Source: Litoreibacter ponti (GTDB lineage: Bacteria > Pseudomonadota > Alphaproteobacteria > Rhodobacterales > Rhodobacteraceae). Taken from it: a stretch of DNA of 64,000 bases. Below are positions 52,403-60,294 of the stretch, one piece after another (the stretch's first letter is position 1; each line of letters opens with the position of its first letter). The DNA lies in contig NZ_QBKS01000001.1 in assembly GCF_003054285.1 (NCBI RefSeq), forward strand, positions 1,054,001 to 1,118,000, in the 5' to 3' direction. Under the pieces are notes generated by a model, which was not told the origin of the DNA, did no database searches, and saw nothing but the letters and a program-made list of their open reading frames with translations. Position numbers and translations under genes: made by a program.

Positions 52403-53694
52403 GCCTGCTGGACAAAAACGACCGGCCCGGCACCTACCCGAACAGCTGGTACACCGCGACCGCGCGCCCGCTTTCCCCGTTCAATCCACTGCGGGGCGAA
52501 GTTCGCGCCGATCTTTGTGTGATCGGCGGCGGCTACACCGGGCTGTCGGCAGCCCTGCATGCGGCCAAGGCCGGGCTGGACGTCGTTTTGATCGACGCGC
52601 AACGGGTCGGCTTTGGCGCGTCCGGCCGCAATGGCGGGCAGGTGCAATCGGGGTTTAACGCCAACCAGCAAGCCCTTGAAAAGACGCTCGGAAACTCTGA
52701 TGCGCGCAAGGTTTGGGACCTGTCGCAAGAGGCGGTCGCCCTGACCCGGACCCTGTGCGAGACCCATGCGCCCGACGCGCGCTTCCGACCGGGGATCGCG
52801 CACGGACATTGGTCCGCAAATAGCGCGCGCCAAGAACAGGAATATGCCGACTACCTCGCCGCGAATTACGGCTATACCAGTCTTGAACCCCTGTCGCGCG
52901 ACGCGCTCTACGACATCCTGCGCGCGCCGGGCTACCATGGTGGCACGCTCGATCACGGGGCGGGTCATCTGCACCCGCTGCGCTACGCCTTCGGTCTGGC
53001 GCGCGCCTGCACAGAAGCCGGGGTGCGCATCTTCGAGACCACCCGCGCCCACGCAATCGACGGCACGACCGTGCGTTGCGATCACGGCCGGGTCGTGGCG
53101 GATCACGTGATCCAGGCGACGAATGGCTATGGCACAGGTCTGTCCCGCCCCACCGCCGCCCGGGTGATGCCGATCAACAATTTCATCGTCGCAACCGAAC
53201 CGCTGGGTGCGCGGGCCGAGGAGGTGTTGCGCCGGGACATCGCGGTCAGCGACGACAAATTCGTGGTGAACTACTTCCGCCTGTCAGAGGATCGGCGGCT
53301 GCTGTTTGGCGGCGGCGAGAACTACAGCTACACCTTCCCCGCCGACATCACCGCGGTGGTGCGAAAACCGCTGGAACAGGTCTTCCCGCAATTGAGCGGC
53401 GTCAAGATTGACTACGCCTGGGGCGGCACGCTCGCGATCACCATGTCGCGCCTGCCCCATATCGCCCAGGTCGCCCCCGGTGTGTGGAGCGCGGCAGGCT
53501 ATTCGGGCCACGGGGTCGCCTTGGCCGGGCTCACCGGCAAGATCCTCGCCGAGGCCGTATCGGGCGAGGTGGACGGCGCGGAATTGCTCGCACGCCTTCC
53601 CACCCCGCGCTTCCCCGGCGGAGCCGCCTTGCGCAGTCCGATTCTGGTTCTCGCGATGACGTGGTACGCTCTGCGGGACAAGTTGGGGATTTAA
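52399..53694 (+). CDS. FAD-dependent oxidoreductase, DAO family (PuuB-like)
   Basis: 431 residues. FAD-binding LCVIGGGYTGLSAALHAAKAGLDVVLID (about 33-60), GFGASGRNGGQVQSGFN as in gamma-glutamylputrescine oxidase, and C-terminal AAGYSGHGVALAGLTGKILAE. Likely oxidises the gamma-glutamylated amine to an aldehyde. ATGA overlap with copy 2 of the ligase. Last gene of the tightly packed operon; no aldehyde dehydrogenase follows. Confidence 0.9.
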   Translation: MSLLDKNDRPGTYPNSWYTATARPLSPFNPLRGEVRADLCVIGGGYTGLSAALHAAKAGLDVVLIDAQRVGFGASGRNGGQVQSGFNANQQALEKTLGNSDARKVWDLSQEAVALTRTLCETHAPDARFRPGIAHGHWSANSARQEQEYADYLAANYGYTSLEPLSRDALYDILRAPGYHGGTLDHGAGHLHPLRYAFGLARACTEAGVRIFETTRAHAIDGTTVRCDHGRVVADHVIQATNGYGTGLSRPTAARVMPINNFIVATEPLGARAEEVLRRDIAVSDDKFVVNYFRLSEDRRLLFGGGENYSYTFPADITAVVRKPLEQVFPQLSGVKIDYAWGGTLAITMSRLPHIAQVAPGVWSAAGYSGHGVALAGLTGKILAEAVSGEVDGAELLARLPTPRFPGGAALRSPILVLAMTWYALRDKLGI

Positions 53695-53754
53695 TACTTT
53701 CTCGAATCCCGAAAATTAGCTACAGGTTTTCCGAATAATCGGGAGAGCTTCGAT

Positions 53755-54957
53755 ATGCGTGACTTTATCCAAGATGCACCGGACACCTACGCCGCAGAGC
53801 CGATCCCGGACGAGGCGAAGACCGCCATCGACGCGCTTTTGAGCTCGGGCGATTTGTTTCGCTACACGTCGGAGCGCGCGCCCGTAGCGCTGCTCGAAGA
53901 AGAATTCGCGCAGCTCTTGGGCTCGAAATACGCGCTGGCGGTGTCTTCGTGTTCCGCCGCATTGTTCCTCTCGCTCAAGGCGCTGGACCTGCCGAAGGGC
54001 GCGCGGGTGCTGATCCCGGCCTTCACCTTCGCCGCCGTGCCCTCCGCCGTGGTGCACGCCGAGTGCCAGCCCGTGCTGGTCGAGGTCGACGCCACCTACC
54101 GCATCGACCTGCAGGATTTTGAAGCGAAGATCGCCGACTGCGACGCCGTTCTGATCAGCCACATGCGCGGGCACACCTCCGACATGGACGCGATCAAGGC
54201 ACTGGCCTTCGTCTATGACGTGCCGGTGATCGAGGACGCGGCCCATTCGCTGGGCACGACCTGGAACGGTCAGAATATCGGCACGTTGGGCCATGTCGGC
54301 TGCTTCTCGTTTCAAAGCTATAAGATGATCAACGCGGGCGAAGGCGGTATCATGGTCAGCGACGACCCGGAGCTGATCGCGCGCGCCGTGATCATGTCAG
54401 GGGCCTATGAGCACAATTGGAAGAAGCACGCGATTGTGGGCGAGATCGCAGCGCGGTGGCAGAACCGGCTGCCGCTCTACAACCTGCGCATGCAGAACCT
54501 GTCGGCCTGCGTGATCCGCCCGCAATTGGGTGAGTTGGAGCGCCGCGTGCGCGATGGCCGCGCCAACCATGACTATGTCGCGGCGAAACTGTTGGCCTCA
54601 GACATGTTCGAGGTCCCTGCCCCGCTCGCCCCCGAGCTGCGCGCGCCGGACTCGCTGCAGTTCAATCTGCGTGGGTTCACCGATGCGCAGGCAGAGGCCT
54701 TCATGGCGGCCACCACACGGCGCGGCGTCGGCACGCAGGTCTTCGGCCTGTCGCAGGACAACGCACGCGCCTTCTGGAACTGGCAGTTCATCCCCGGCGA
54801 GTTGCCGGAGCTGCCCAAGACCCGCGCCATGCTGGCGCGCGCCTGCGACACGCGGCTGCCCGCGCGGCTGACACAATCGGAGCTGGATTTCATCGCCGAC
54901 GCGATCATCGACGCGGGTCACGAGGTGCGCGGGACGGACGGCGCGCCAAATCAATAA
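53755..54957 (+). CDS. DegT/DnrJ/EryC1 family PLP aminotransferase
   Basis: 400 residues, fold type I. EFAQLLGSKYALAVSSCSAALFLSLKAL at the PLP phosphate region, VPVIEDAAHSLGTTWNG with the PLP aspartate, and the Schiff-base lysine in FSFQSYKMINAGEGG (K190). The family normally transaminates nucleotide-linked keto-sugars, but no sugar-nucleotide genes are nearby and it follows the amine-catabolic operon by 60 bases with its own GGGAGAG site. Could act on a small carbonyl product of the pathway or be an independent gene. Confidence 0.87.
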   Translation: MRDFIQDAPDTYAAEPIPDEAKTAIDALLSSGDLFRYTSERAPVALLEEEFAQLLGSKYALAVSSCSAALFLSLKALDLPKGARVLIPAFTFAAVPSAVVHAECQPVLVEVDATYRIDLQDFEAKIADCDAVLISHMRGHTSDMDAIKALAFVYDVPVIEDAAHSLGTTWNGQNIGTLGHVGCFSFQSYKMINAGEGGIMVSDDPELIARAVIMSGAYEHNWKKHAIVGEIAARWQNRLPLYNLRMQNLSACVIRPQLGELERRVRDGRANHDYVAAKLLASDMFEVPAPLAPELRAPDSLQFNLRGFTDAQAEAFMAATTRRGVGTQVFGLSQDNARAFWNWQFIPGELPELPKTRAMLARACDTRLPARLTQSELDFIADAIIDAGHEVRGTDGAPNQ

Positions 54958-54982
54958 TGGCGGGCGCGCATCGCGCGCTCCT

Positions 54983-55954
54983 TTAGGTCAAGACCCGCAT
55001 CTGTTCCTTGAGCCACGGCATGCGTTGCGTGCAAAATCCCACGATGTCCCGCTCGACCAGCGGCCGCAGCTCGGCTGCGACCTGCGCGGGCATATCCTGG
55101 ATGGCCCCTTCGCGCGCCACCAGCGAGATGCGGCGAGATAATGCGGCAAACGGCGGCTCATACACGTCCACCCGGTCCATGAACCGCTTGGCCCGCATCA
55201 CGCCCAGCGGGGTCAGCACCGTCCAGCCCTCGCCCCGCGCGACCATCGCCATGATCGCGTGATAGCTGTCGAGCTCGAACCGGTTGGTGGCCTTCAGCCG
55301 CACCCGCGCCAGATGCGCCGCGATCTGGCGGCCCATGACATGGCGGGTCGTGTAGGAAATCAGGGGGGTGGCGCGCAGCTGCTCCATCAGATCTTGGCCC
55401 GGGCGCACCATGCGTTTGGGGGTCACCACCACAAACGGGTCTTCCATCAGTGGATGGACCTCATAGCCCGGCGGCAAGTTGCCCGGGTCGGCGGCCACGA
55501 CCATGTCGAGCGCACGCGCCTCAAGATGGTCGAGAAGCCGGTGCGACGCGCCGGTATCAAGCAGGAATTGCGCCTTCGGCATCGCGCTTGCCAGTTGCAT
55601 CAGCAGCGCGGGCGTCACGTCGGCGTCGAAATCCTCGATCACGCCAAGGCGCAGGCGCATCCGGGCGCTCAGGTCCTTCAACGTCAACTCGGACGTCGCC
55701 ATGGCGGCCTCGTGCAGGATCGCCTGCGCGCGGCGCAAAAACAGATCGCCGGCTTGGGTCAATGGCATCGGACGCTCGGCGCGGTTGAGCAGCTTCACCC
55801 CCAACGCCGCCTCGAGGTTCGACAATTGCTGGCTGACCGCGGACGGGCTCGCCCCCAGCCGCTGCGCCGCGGCTGTGATCGAAGGCTCTTCGGCTGCGGC
55901 GACAAAAATCTCGACCTGCCACAGCGTAATCTTTCCCGGAGTGTCGACCATCAT
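54983..55954 (-). CDS. LysR-type transcriptional regulator
   Basis: 323 residues. Winged HTH at 1-65 (TLWQVEIFVAAAEEPSITAAAQRLGASPSAVSQQLSNLEAALG), then a co-inducer domain (about 95-300). A longer frame reaching 56773 is antisense to the aminotransferase and is not real. Starts at ATG 55954 or 55951. Divergent from the class III aminotransferase gene with 66 bases between, the classical LysR arrangement, so it probably controls that gene and possibly the upstream operon. Confidence 0.92.
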   Translation of the reverse strand: MMVDTPGKITLWQVEIFVAAAEEPSITAAAQRLGASPSAVSQQLSNLEAALGVKLLNRAERPMPLTQAGDLFLRRAQAILHEAAMATSELTLKDLSARMRLRLGVIEDFDADVTPALLMQLASAMPKAQFLLDTGASHRLLDHLEARALDMVVAADPGNLPPGYEVHPLMEDPFVVVTPKRMVRPGQDLMEQLRATPLISYTTRHVMGRQIAAHLARVRLKATNRFELDSYHAIMAMVARGEGWTVLTPLGVMRAKRFMDRVDVYEPPFAALSRRISLVAREGAIQDMPAQVAAELRPLVERDIVGFCTQRMPWLKEQMRVLT

Positions 55955-56020
55955 CTCGCCAATTGCTGCGCCCAAATTTGAGGCGTAAGCTAGCCGCAAC
56001 TGAAAGCGGAGACCAGAGAT

Positions 56021-57403
56021 ATGCGCGACGACAGCCCCAACAGCTGGGAGGCCCGTGCGGACGCCCACTCCTTCTACGGCTTCACGGACCTGCCCTCGAT
56101 CGAGCAGCGCGGCGCGGTCGTCCTGACCCATGGCGAGGGGCCTTATGTCTTTGATGTGCATGGCCAAAAATACCTTGATGCCAATTCGGGGCTTTGGAAC
56201 ATGGTGGCCGGGTTCGATCATGCAGGGCTCGCCGCGGCGGCCAAGGCGCAATACGACCGCTTCCCTGGCTACCACGCGTTTTTTGGGCGCATGTCCGACC
56301 AGACGGTGATGCTGTCGGAGAAGCTGATCGCGGTGTCGCCGTTTTCGCGCGGCAAGGTGTTCTACACGAACTCGGGCTCGGAGGCGAATGACACGCTGGT
56401 CAAGATGTTGTGGTTTCTGGGCGGCGCGCAGGGCAAGCCCGAACGGCGCAAAATCCTGACCCGCAAGAACGGCTATCACGGGGTGACGGCGGTCTCGGCC
56501 TCGATGACCGGCAAGCCCTACAACTCGGTCTTCGGCCTGCCGCTTGATGGCTTCATCCATCTCACCTGCCCGCATTACTGGCGCGAAGGGTTGCCGGGCG
56601 AGAGCGAGGCAGCGTTCACAGCGCGCATGGGCGCGGAGCTGGAAGAGGTCATCGCGCGGGAAGGCGCGGATACGATCGCGGGCTTCGTGGCGGAGCCGGT
56701 GATGGGCGCAGGCGGGGTGATCCCGCCATCGGAAGGCTACTTCCAGACCATCGCACCGATCCTGAAGAAACACGGTATTCCCCTGATCGCCGACGAGGTG
56801 ATCTGCGGCTTCGGGCGCTGCGGCACGGATTGGGGCTGTCAGGCCTACGATTTTCTGCCGGATGCGATCATCAGCTCAAAAAACCTGACCGCAGGCTATT
56901 TCCCCATGGGCGCGGTGATCCTCGGCCCGGAGTTGACCGACCGGTTGCAAGCGGCGTCCGACGCGATCGAGGAGTTTCCCCACGGCTTCACCGCCTCCGG
57001 CCACCCCGTCGGCTGCGCGGTCGCGCTGAAGGCGATCGAGGTGATCCTTGAAGGCTCTGACGGGGCTGCGCCACTGATCGACAATGTGCGCGCGCTCACA
57101 CCGCAATTCGAGGCGGGGCTCGCGCGATTGGCCGAGCATCCGCATATCGGCGAGGCCCGCGGCAAAGGGCTGATGGGCGCGCTGGAAGCGGTAAAGGACA
57201 AGGCGACGAAGACGCCGTTCGACGGCGCGCTCTCGGTCTCCGAGCGGATCGCGAACACCTGCACCGATCACGGGCTGATCTGCCGCCCGCTCGGTCAGGC
57301 CGTGGTGCTCTGCCCGGCCTTCGTGATGACGCCCGCGCAGATGGATGAGATGTTCGAAAAGCTCGAAGCCGCGTTGAAACAGGTCTTCGCGGAGGTCGCC
57401 TGA
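56021..57403 (+). CDS. Class III PLP aminotransferase (omega-amino acid/diamine:pyruvate type)
   Basis: 460 residues. N-terminal HSFYGFTDLPSIEQRGAVVL, YTNSGSEANDTLVKMLW (PLP phosphate), GYHGVTAVSASMTG, LIADEVICGFGRCGTDWG (PLP aspartate) and the Schiff-base lysine in IISSKNLTAGYFPMG (K287). These enzymes move amino groups from beta-alanine, putrescine, taurine or similar amines to pyruvate. Good GGAGACC site. Its place beside the gamma-glutamylamine operon and a LysR gene suggests an amine or omega-amino acid substrate. Confidence 0.92.
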   Translation: MRDDSPNSWEARADAHSFYGFTDLPSIEQRGAVVLTHGEGPYVFDVHGQKYLDANSGLWNMVAGFDHAGLAAAAKAQYDRFPGYHAFFGRMSDQTVMLSEKLIAVSPFSRGKVFYTNSGSEANDTLVKMLWFLGGAQGKPERRKILTRKNGYHGVTAVSASMTGKPYNSVFGLPLDGFIHLTCPHYWREGLPGESEAAFTARMGAELEEVIAREGADTIAGFVAEPVMGAGGVIPPSEGYFQTIAPILKKHGIPLIADEVICGFGRCGTDWGCQAYDFLPDAIISSKNLTAGYFPMGAVILGPELTDRLQAASDAIEEFPHGFTASGHPVGCAVALKAIEVILEGSDGAAPLIDNVRALTPQFEAGLARLAEHPHIGEARGKGLMGALEAVKDKATKTPFDGALSVSERIANTCTDHGLICRPLGQAVVLCPAFVMTPAQMDEMFEKLEAALKQVFAEVA

Positions 57404-57412
57404 GGCATTGCC

Positions 57413-58198
57413 ATGAAGCGTCTGAATGCAAATTTTGGCTACCTGCGCAAAATCGGCCTGCGGGTTGCGGAGGGATTCAACACCCGAGGACGGCTGTTCT
57501 TGCTTGACTACGAAGCCCCGGCGCAGCTCAACAATGGCGCCGCCTTCTACTATCAGGACCTGCAGATCGGCGCCTATTCCTACCTGCGCACGGGCACCAT
57601 TCGGCATGTAAAAAGCATTGGCCGGTACTGCTCCATCGCGCCGAACGTGACCCTGGGCGAGAGCGAGCATATGACCGATTGGATGTCGAGCTCGCCCGCC
57701 TTCCACCGCACGGATCAGTTCTTCTTCTACCCGCCCGAAGACAAGGCCGCGCCCGCGCGGGTCATGCCGATGGACGAGGTTGAAAATGACAGCGCGACCG
57801 GCGAGGTCGAGATTGGCCATGACGTATGGATCGGCACGGATGTGGTCGTGCGGCGCGGGGTCAAGATCGGCACCGGCGCCGTTGTGGGCGGTGGCGCGTT
57901 TGTGACCAAGGACGTGCCGCCCTACGCGATCGTGGCCGGCGTTCCGGCCAAGGTGCTGCGCTACCGCTTTTCCGAGAAGGTGATCGAGGCGATGCTGAAG
58001 GTCAAATGGTGGGAGTTCGATGCGAATGTGCTCGCGGGCGTGCCATTCAACAAACCCGCCCACGCGCTCTTGGAAATTGCAGAGCGTGAGGCTGCGGGCA
58101 AGATTGCGCGCAGGCCAGAGGTCTTTGGACGGATCAGGCTTGCAACCGCTGGCTTCCGGACCATCCGCCCGTCGCCGCAAGTGGGCTTGAAGGACTAG
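57413..58198 (+). CDS. CatB-related O-acetyltransferase (left-handed beta-helix)
   Basis: 261 residues. Hexapeptide-repeat acetyltransferase: IGRYCSIAPNVTLGESEH, a loop around HRTDQFFFYPPEDKA, then VEIGHDVWIGTDVVVRRGVKIGTGAVVGGGAFVTKDVPPYAIVAGVPAKVLRYRF. The central loop histidine is the likely catalytic base. Related to chloramphenicol/virginiamycin O-acetyltransferases, but environmental homologues act on sugars or unknown acceptors; no resistance is implied. Nine bases after the aminotransferase stop, so same transcript. Convergent overlap with the hemolysin III gene. Confidence 0.87.
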   Translation: MKRLNANFGYLRKIGLRVAEGFNTRGRLFLLDYEAPAQLNNGAAFYYQDLQIGAYSYLRTGTIRHVKSIGRYCSIAPNVTLGESEHMTDWMSSSPAFHRTDQFFFYPPEDKAAPARVMPMDEVENDSATGEVEIGHDVWIGTDVVVRRGVKIGTGAVVGGGAFVTKDVPPYAIVAGVPAKVLRYRFSEKVIEAMLKVKWWEFDANVLAGVPFNKPAHALLEIAEREAAGKIARRPEVFGRIRLATAGFRTIRPSPQVGLKD

Positions 58199-58845
58199 GC
58201 CGCAAGCACCGCGAGCGTCACGGCGGCGAAGAAGCAGCCGGAGGCCACGACGACAAAACCGTGCCAGATCGCGTTTGCAAAGCGCAGGCTGTCCCAGTGA
58301 AAGAAGATCACCCCGCTGGAATAAAGCAATCCACCCGCGACAGCGCACCAGCCCGCGGCGGTGGAAAGCTGGAAGATGCCCCAGATCAGCGCGACGCTGA
58401 TCCAGCCGAGACCAAGGTAGAGCGCCGCGTTGAAGCGGCCGGGCGTGCTCCACCGAAACAGCTTGGTGCCCGCGCCCAGAAGGGCCAGCGCCCAGACCAG
58501 ACCCAAGACGACGTAGCTGACAGCAGACCCGAGCGCCACGACGAAGGGCGTGTACGTCCCTGCGATCTTGAGGAAAATGGTTGCATGATCAGCGCGACGC
58601 AGACGGGTGCGAAAGCGCTCCCACGGGGTCATGTGATATGCGCCGGACACGGTGAACATCGCCACCAGTCCGGCCCAATAGATGCTCAACGCGCCAAGTT
58701 GGCCGGTGCTGAGGTGATCGGATTGGTAAGCAAGGAAAATAGCGATGGCGATCAGCGACGCGCCGAGGCCCAGAAGATGGATTAGCCCGTCGGCCCATTT
58801 TTCGGCGCGGGAGTAGTCGGGATAGCGGTCTTCGGGCGTGTCCAT
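58195..58845 (-). CDS. Hemolysin III family (PAQR-like) membrane protein
   Basis: 216 residues with seven membrane segments. Signature residues: EKWADGLIHLLGLGASL, AHHMTPW-like YHMTPWERFRTRLRRADHATIFLKIAGTYTPF, and the C-terminal FHWDSLRFANAIWHGFVV, giving the metal-site histidines of the PAQR/HlyIII fold. Despite its name the role in free-living bacteria is unknown (lipid hydrolysis or homeostasis suggested for the fold). Confidence 0.9.
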   Translation of the reverse strand: MDTPEDRYPDYSRAEKWADGLIHLLGLGASLIAIAIFLAYQSDHLSTGQLGALSIYWAGLVAMFTVSGAYHMTPWERFRTRLRRADHATIFLKIAGTYTPFVVALGSAVSYVVLGLVWALALLGAGTKLFRWSTPGRFNAALYLGLGWISVALIWGIFQLSTAAGWCAVAGGLLYSSGVIFFHWDSLRFANAIWHGFVVVASGCFFAAVTLAVLAA

Positions 58846-58916
58846 ACCCCTTACTTACACCGATTGATTAAGATTTCGATGACAGCCAGGCATTCTCTGC
58901 CGCGACGTCATGCGAT

Positions 58917-59483
58917 CTACTTGCCCATCTTGGCCAGTGCCGCCTGCATTTCGGCCAGTTGTTTCTTGATCGCGTCCAGCTCGTCGGAGCTCTCGGGCTT
59001 GGGGGATTCTGCATCCGCATCGTCGTCCGCACCGGGCATCTTGCCGCCGGTCCACCCCCCCATCATGGTCTTCATGAACGCCTCTTGCTGGGCCTTGATC
59101 TGGTCAAAGCCGGGCACGCCGCTCATGGGCTTGGACATCTGTTCGACCATCTTGGACTGGCCTTCGCGCAGCATCTCGAAACTGGCCGACAGGAAGTCGG
59201 GCACCATGGTCCCCGCGCCCGCCGTGTAGCTGCGCACGAGATCGGTCAACACGTTGATCGGCAACACGGATTCGCCGCGGCTTTCATTGTCGGCAATGAT
59301 CTGCAGCAGGTATTGTCGGGTCAGGTCGTCGCCGGATTTTAGGTCCACGATCTGCACATCGCGGCCTTCCTTGATGAAGCCGGAAATGTCGTCGAGGGTG
59401 ACGTAATCGCTGGTCTCGGTGTTGTAGAGCCTGCGGGACGCGTAACGCTTGATCAGCAACGGCGAATTTTCTGCTTTGGCCAC
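58917..59483 (-). CDS. phaR: Polyhydroxyalkanoate synthesis repressor PhaR
   Basis: 188 residues. N-terminal DNA-binding block LLIKRYASRRLYNTETSDYV (PHB_acc_N), then the PHB-accumulation domain FIKEGRDVQIVDLKSGDDLT, and a charged C terminus. PhaR binds both PHA granules and operators of phasin genes, lifting repression when polymer is made. GTG start (59483) with GGGAGAT seven to eight bases upstream. Separated from phaP by a terminator, so it is probably transcribed independently. Confidence 0.95.
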   Translation of the reverse strand: MAKAENSPLLIKRYASRRLYNTETSDYVTLDDISGFIKEGRDVQIVDLKSGDDLTRQYLLQIIADNESRGESVLPINVLTDLVRSYTAGAGTMVPDFLSASFEMLREGQSKMVEQMSKPMSGVPGFDQIKAQQEAFMKTMMGGWTGGKMPGADDDADAESPKPESSDELDAIKKQLAEMQAALAKMGK

Positions 59484-59572
59484 GGATCATCTCCCTCAAT
59501 CACTGCGGTGCAGAAAACGCTAGCGCAGCCCGGAATGAAAGGAAAGGGGTTGGGGCGCAACAGCCCCCGGAA

Positions 59573-59602
59573 CAAAAAAAGGGCGGGCACGAGGCCCACC
59601 CT
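59573..59602 (-). terminator. Rho-independent terminator of phaP
   Basis: AGGGCGGGC (59580-59588) pairs with GCCCACCCT (59594-59602) with one mismatch and an ACGAG loop; on the minus strand it is followed by a run of seven U encoded by 59574-59580. Confidence 0.8.
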
Positions 59603-59657
59603 ATAAATCTGCGCGCCTAAGGGAGGATAAGCGGCAGTATTTTTGAAGCGCTAGAGC

Positions 59658-60107
59658 TTAGGCAGCTTTTGCGGCTTTCTTTGCGGAAGCGGCCAGCTCG
59701 TCGGTGGCTTTCTTCACTGCGGAAGTGGTTTCTTCCTGCATGTCTTTGCCAGCGGCCATCAGCAGCTCGACGGTTTCCATCTGCACTTTCTTGGCGACTT
59801 CAGCGAAGGCGGCCATGTGCTCTGCCGAGGACTCGGCTTGTGCGGATGCAAAGTCGGTCACGGCTTTGGTGTAGTCGGCGGGCTCGGCCTGCGCCTTGGT
59901 CACTGCGGTCATTTTGGCCAGCGACTCTTTGGTCCATTTGGCGGACAGGTCGGTCGTGGTTGCAGCGGCGTCCAGAGCAACTTTGGACATTTTCTCGCCC
60001 AGAGCAGCGGAGGTTTTCGCCATCTCGTTGAATGCGGACATGTCCACGGGGAAGGCAGCAGCCATATCGGTGAACACTTTGGTGTAGTCTTGGGTCTTAG
60101 CAGCCAT
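59658..60107 (-). CDS. phaP: Phasin (PHA granule-associated protein)
   Basis: 149 residues, helical and Ala/Lys-rich with a phasin_2-type pattern (FTDMAAAFPVDMSAFNEMAK, FAEVAKKVQMETVELLMAAG). Coats polyhydroxyalkanoate granules. ATG 60107 follows a strong GGAGATAGATATC site; the frame open to 60233 is promoter region. Abundant product expected: strong site, own terminator and PhaR-type operators upstream. Confidence 0.93.
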   Translation of the reverse strand: MAAKTQDYTKVFTDMAAAFPVDMSAFNEMAKTSAALGEKMSKVALDAAATTTDLSAKWTKESLAKMTAVTKAQAEPADYTKAVTDFASAQAESSAEHMAAFAEVAKKVQMETVELLMAAGKDMQEETTSAVKKATDELAASAKKAAKAA

Positions 60108-60187
60108 GATATCTATCTCCAGTTTTCGGCCTGATCGGATCGTCCGCCAGAGCCGGGTATTCGTTTCGATTGAGCTGAATGTATATG

Positions 60188-60224
60188 CTGCAGTGCGGCA
60201 TTGCAAGCTTTTTCTGCGCTGCAG
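60188..60224. promoter_or_regulatory. PhaR-type operator pair upstream of phaP
   Basis: CTGCGCTGCAG (60214-60224) fits the CTGC-N3-4-GCAG target reported for PhaR of Paracoccus exactly. CTGCAGTGCGG (60188-60198) matches it with one change. Both lie in a TGC-rich stretch between phaP and phaC. Confidence 0.7.
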
Positions 60225-60294
60225 CATGCACAATTTGACGCAGGGGCACCGGATGCCCCCTGCATGTCAAACGCAGAGGTGAAACCCTTCTAAA

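Noticed and set aside
53755..54957. Part of a sugar-nucleotide or O-antigen cluster (DegT enzyme plus hexapeptide acetyltransferase)
   Set aside because: No glycosyltransferase, dehydratase or epimerase genes are present; neighbours are amine-catabolic.
54983..56773. 596-codon minus-strand frame around the LysR gene
   Set aside because: Only the last 323 codons are LysR; the upstream part is antisense to the class III aminotransferase and has no domain.
57413..58198. Antibiotic resistance gene (chloramphenicol acetyltransferase)
   Set aside because: It belongs only to the broad CatB-related hexapeptide family and sits in a catabolic context; no evidence for resistance.
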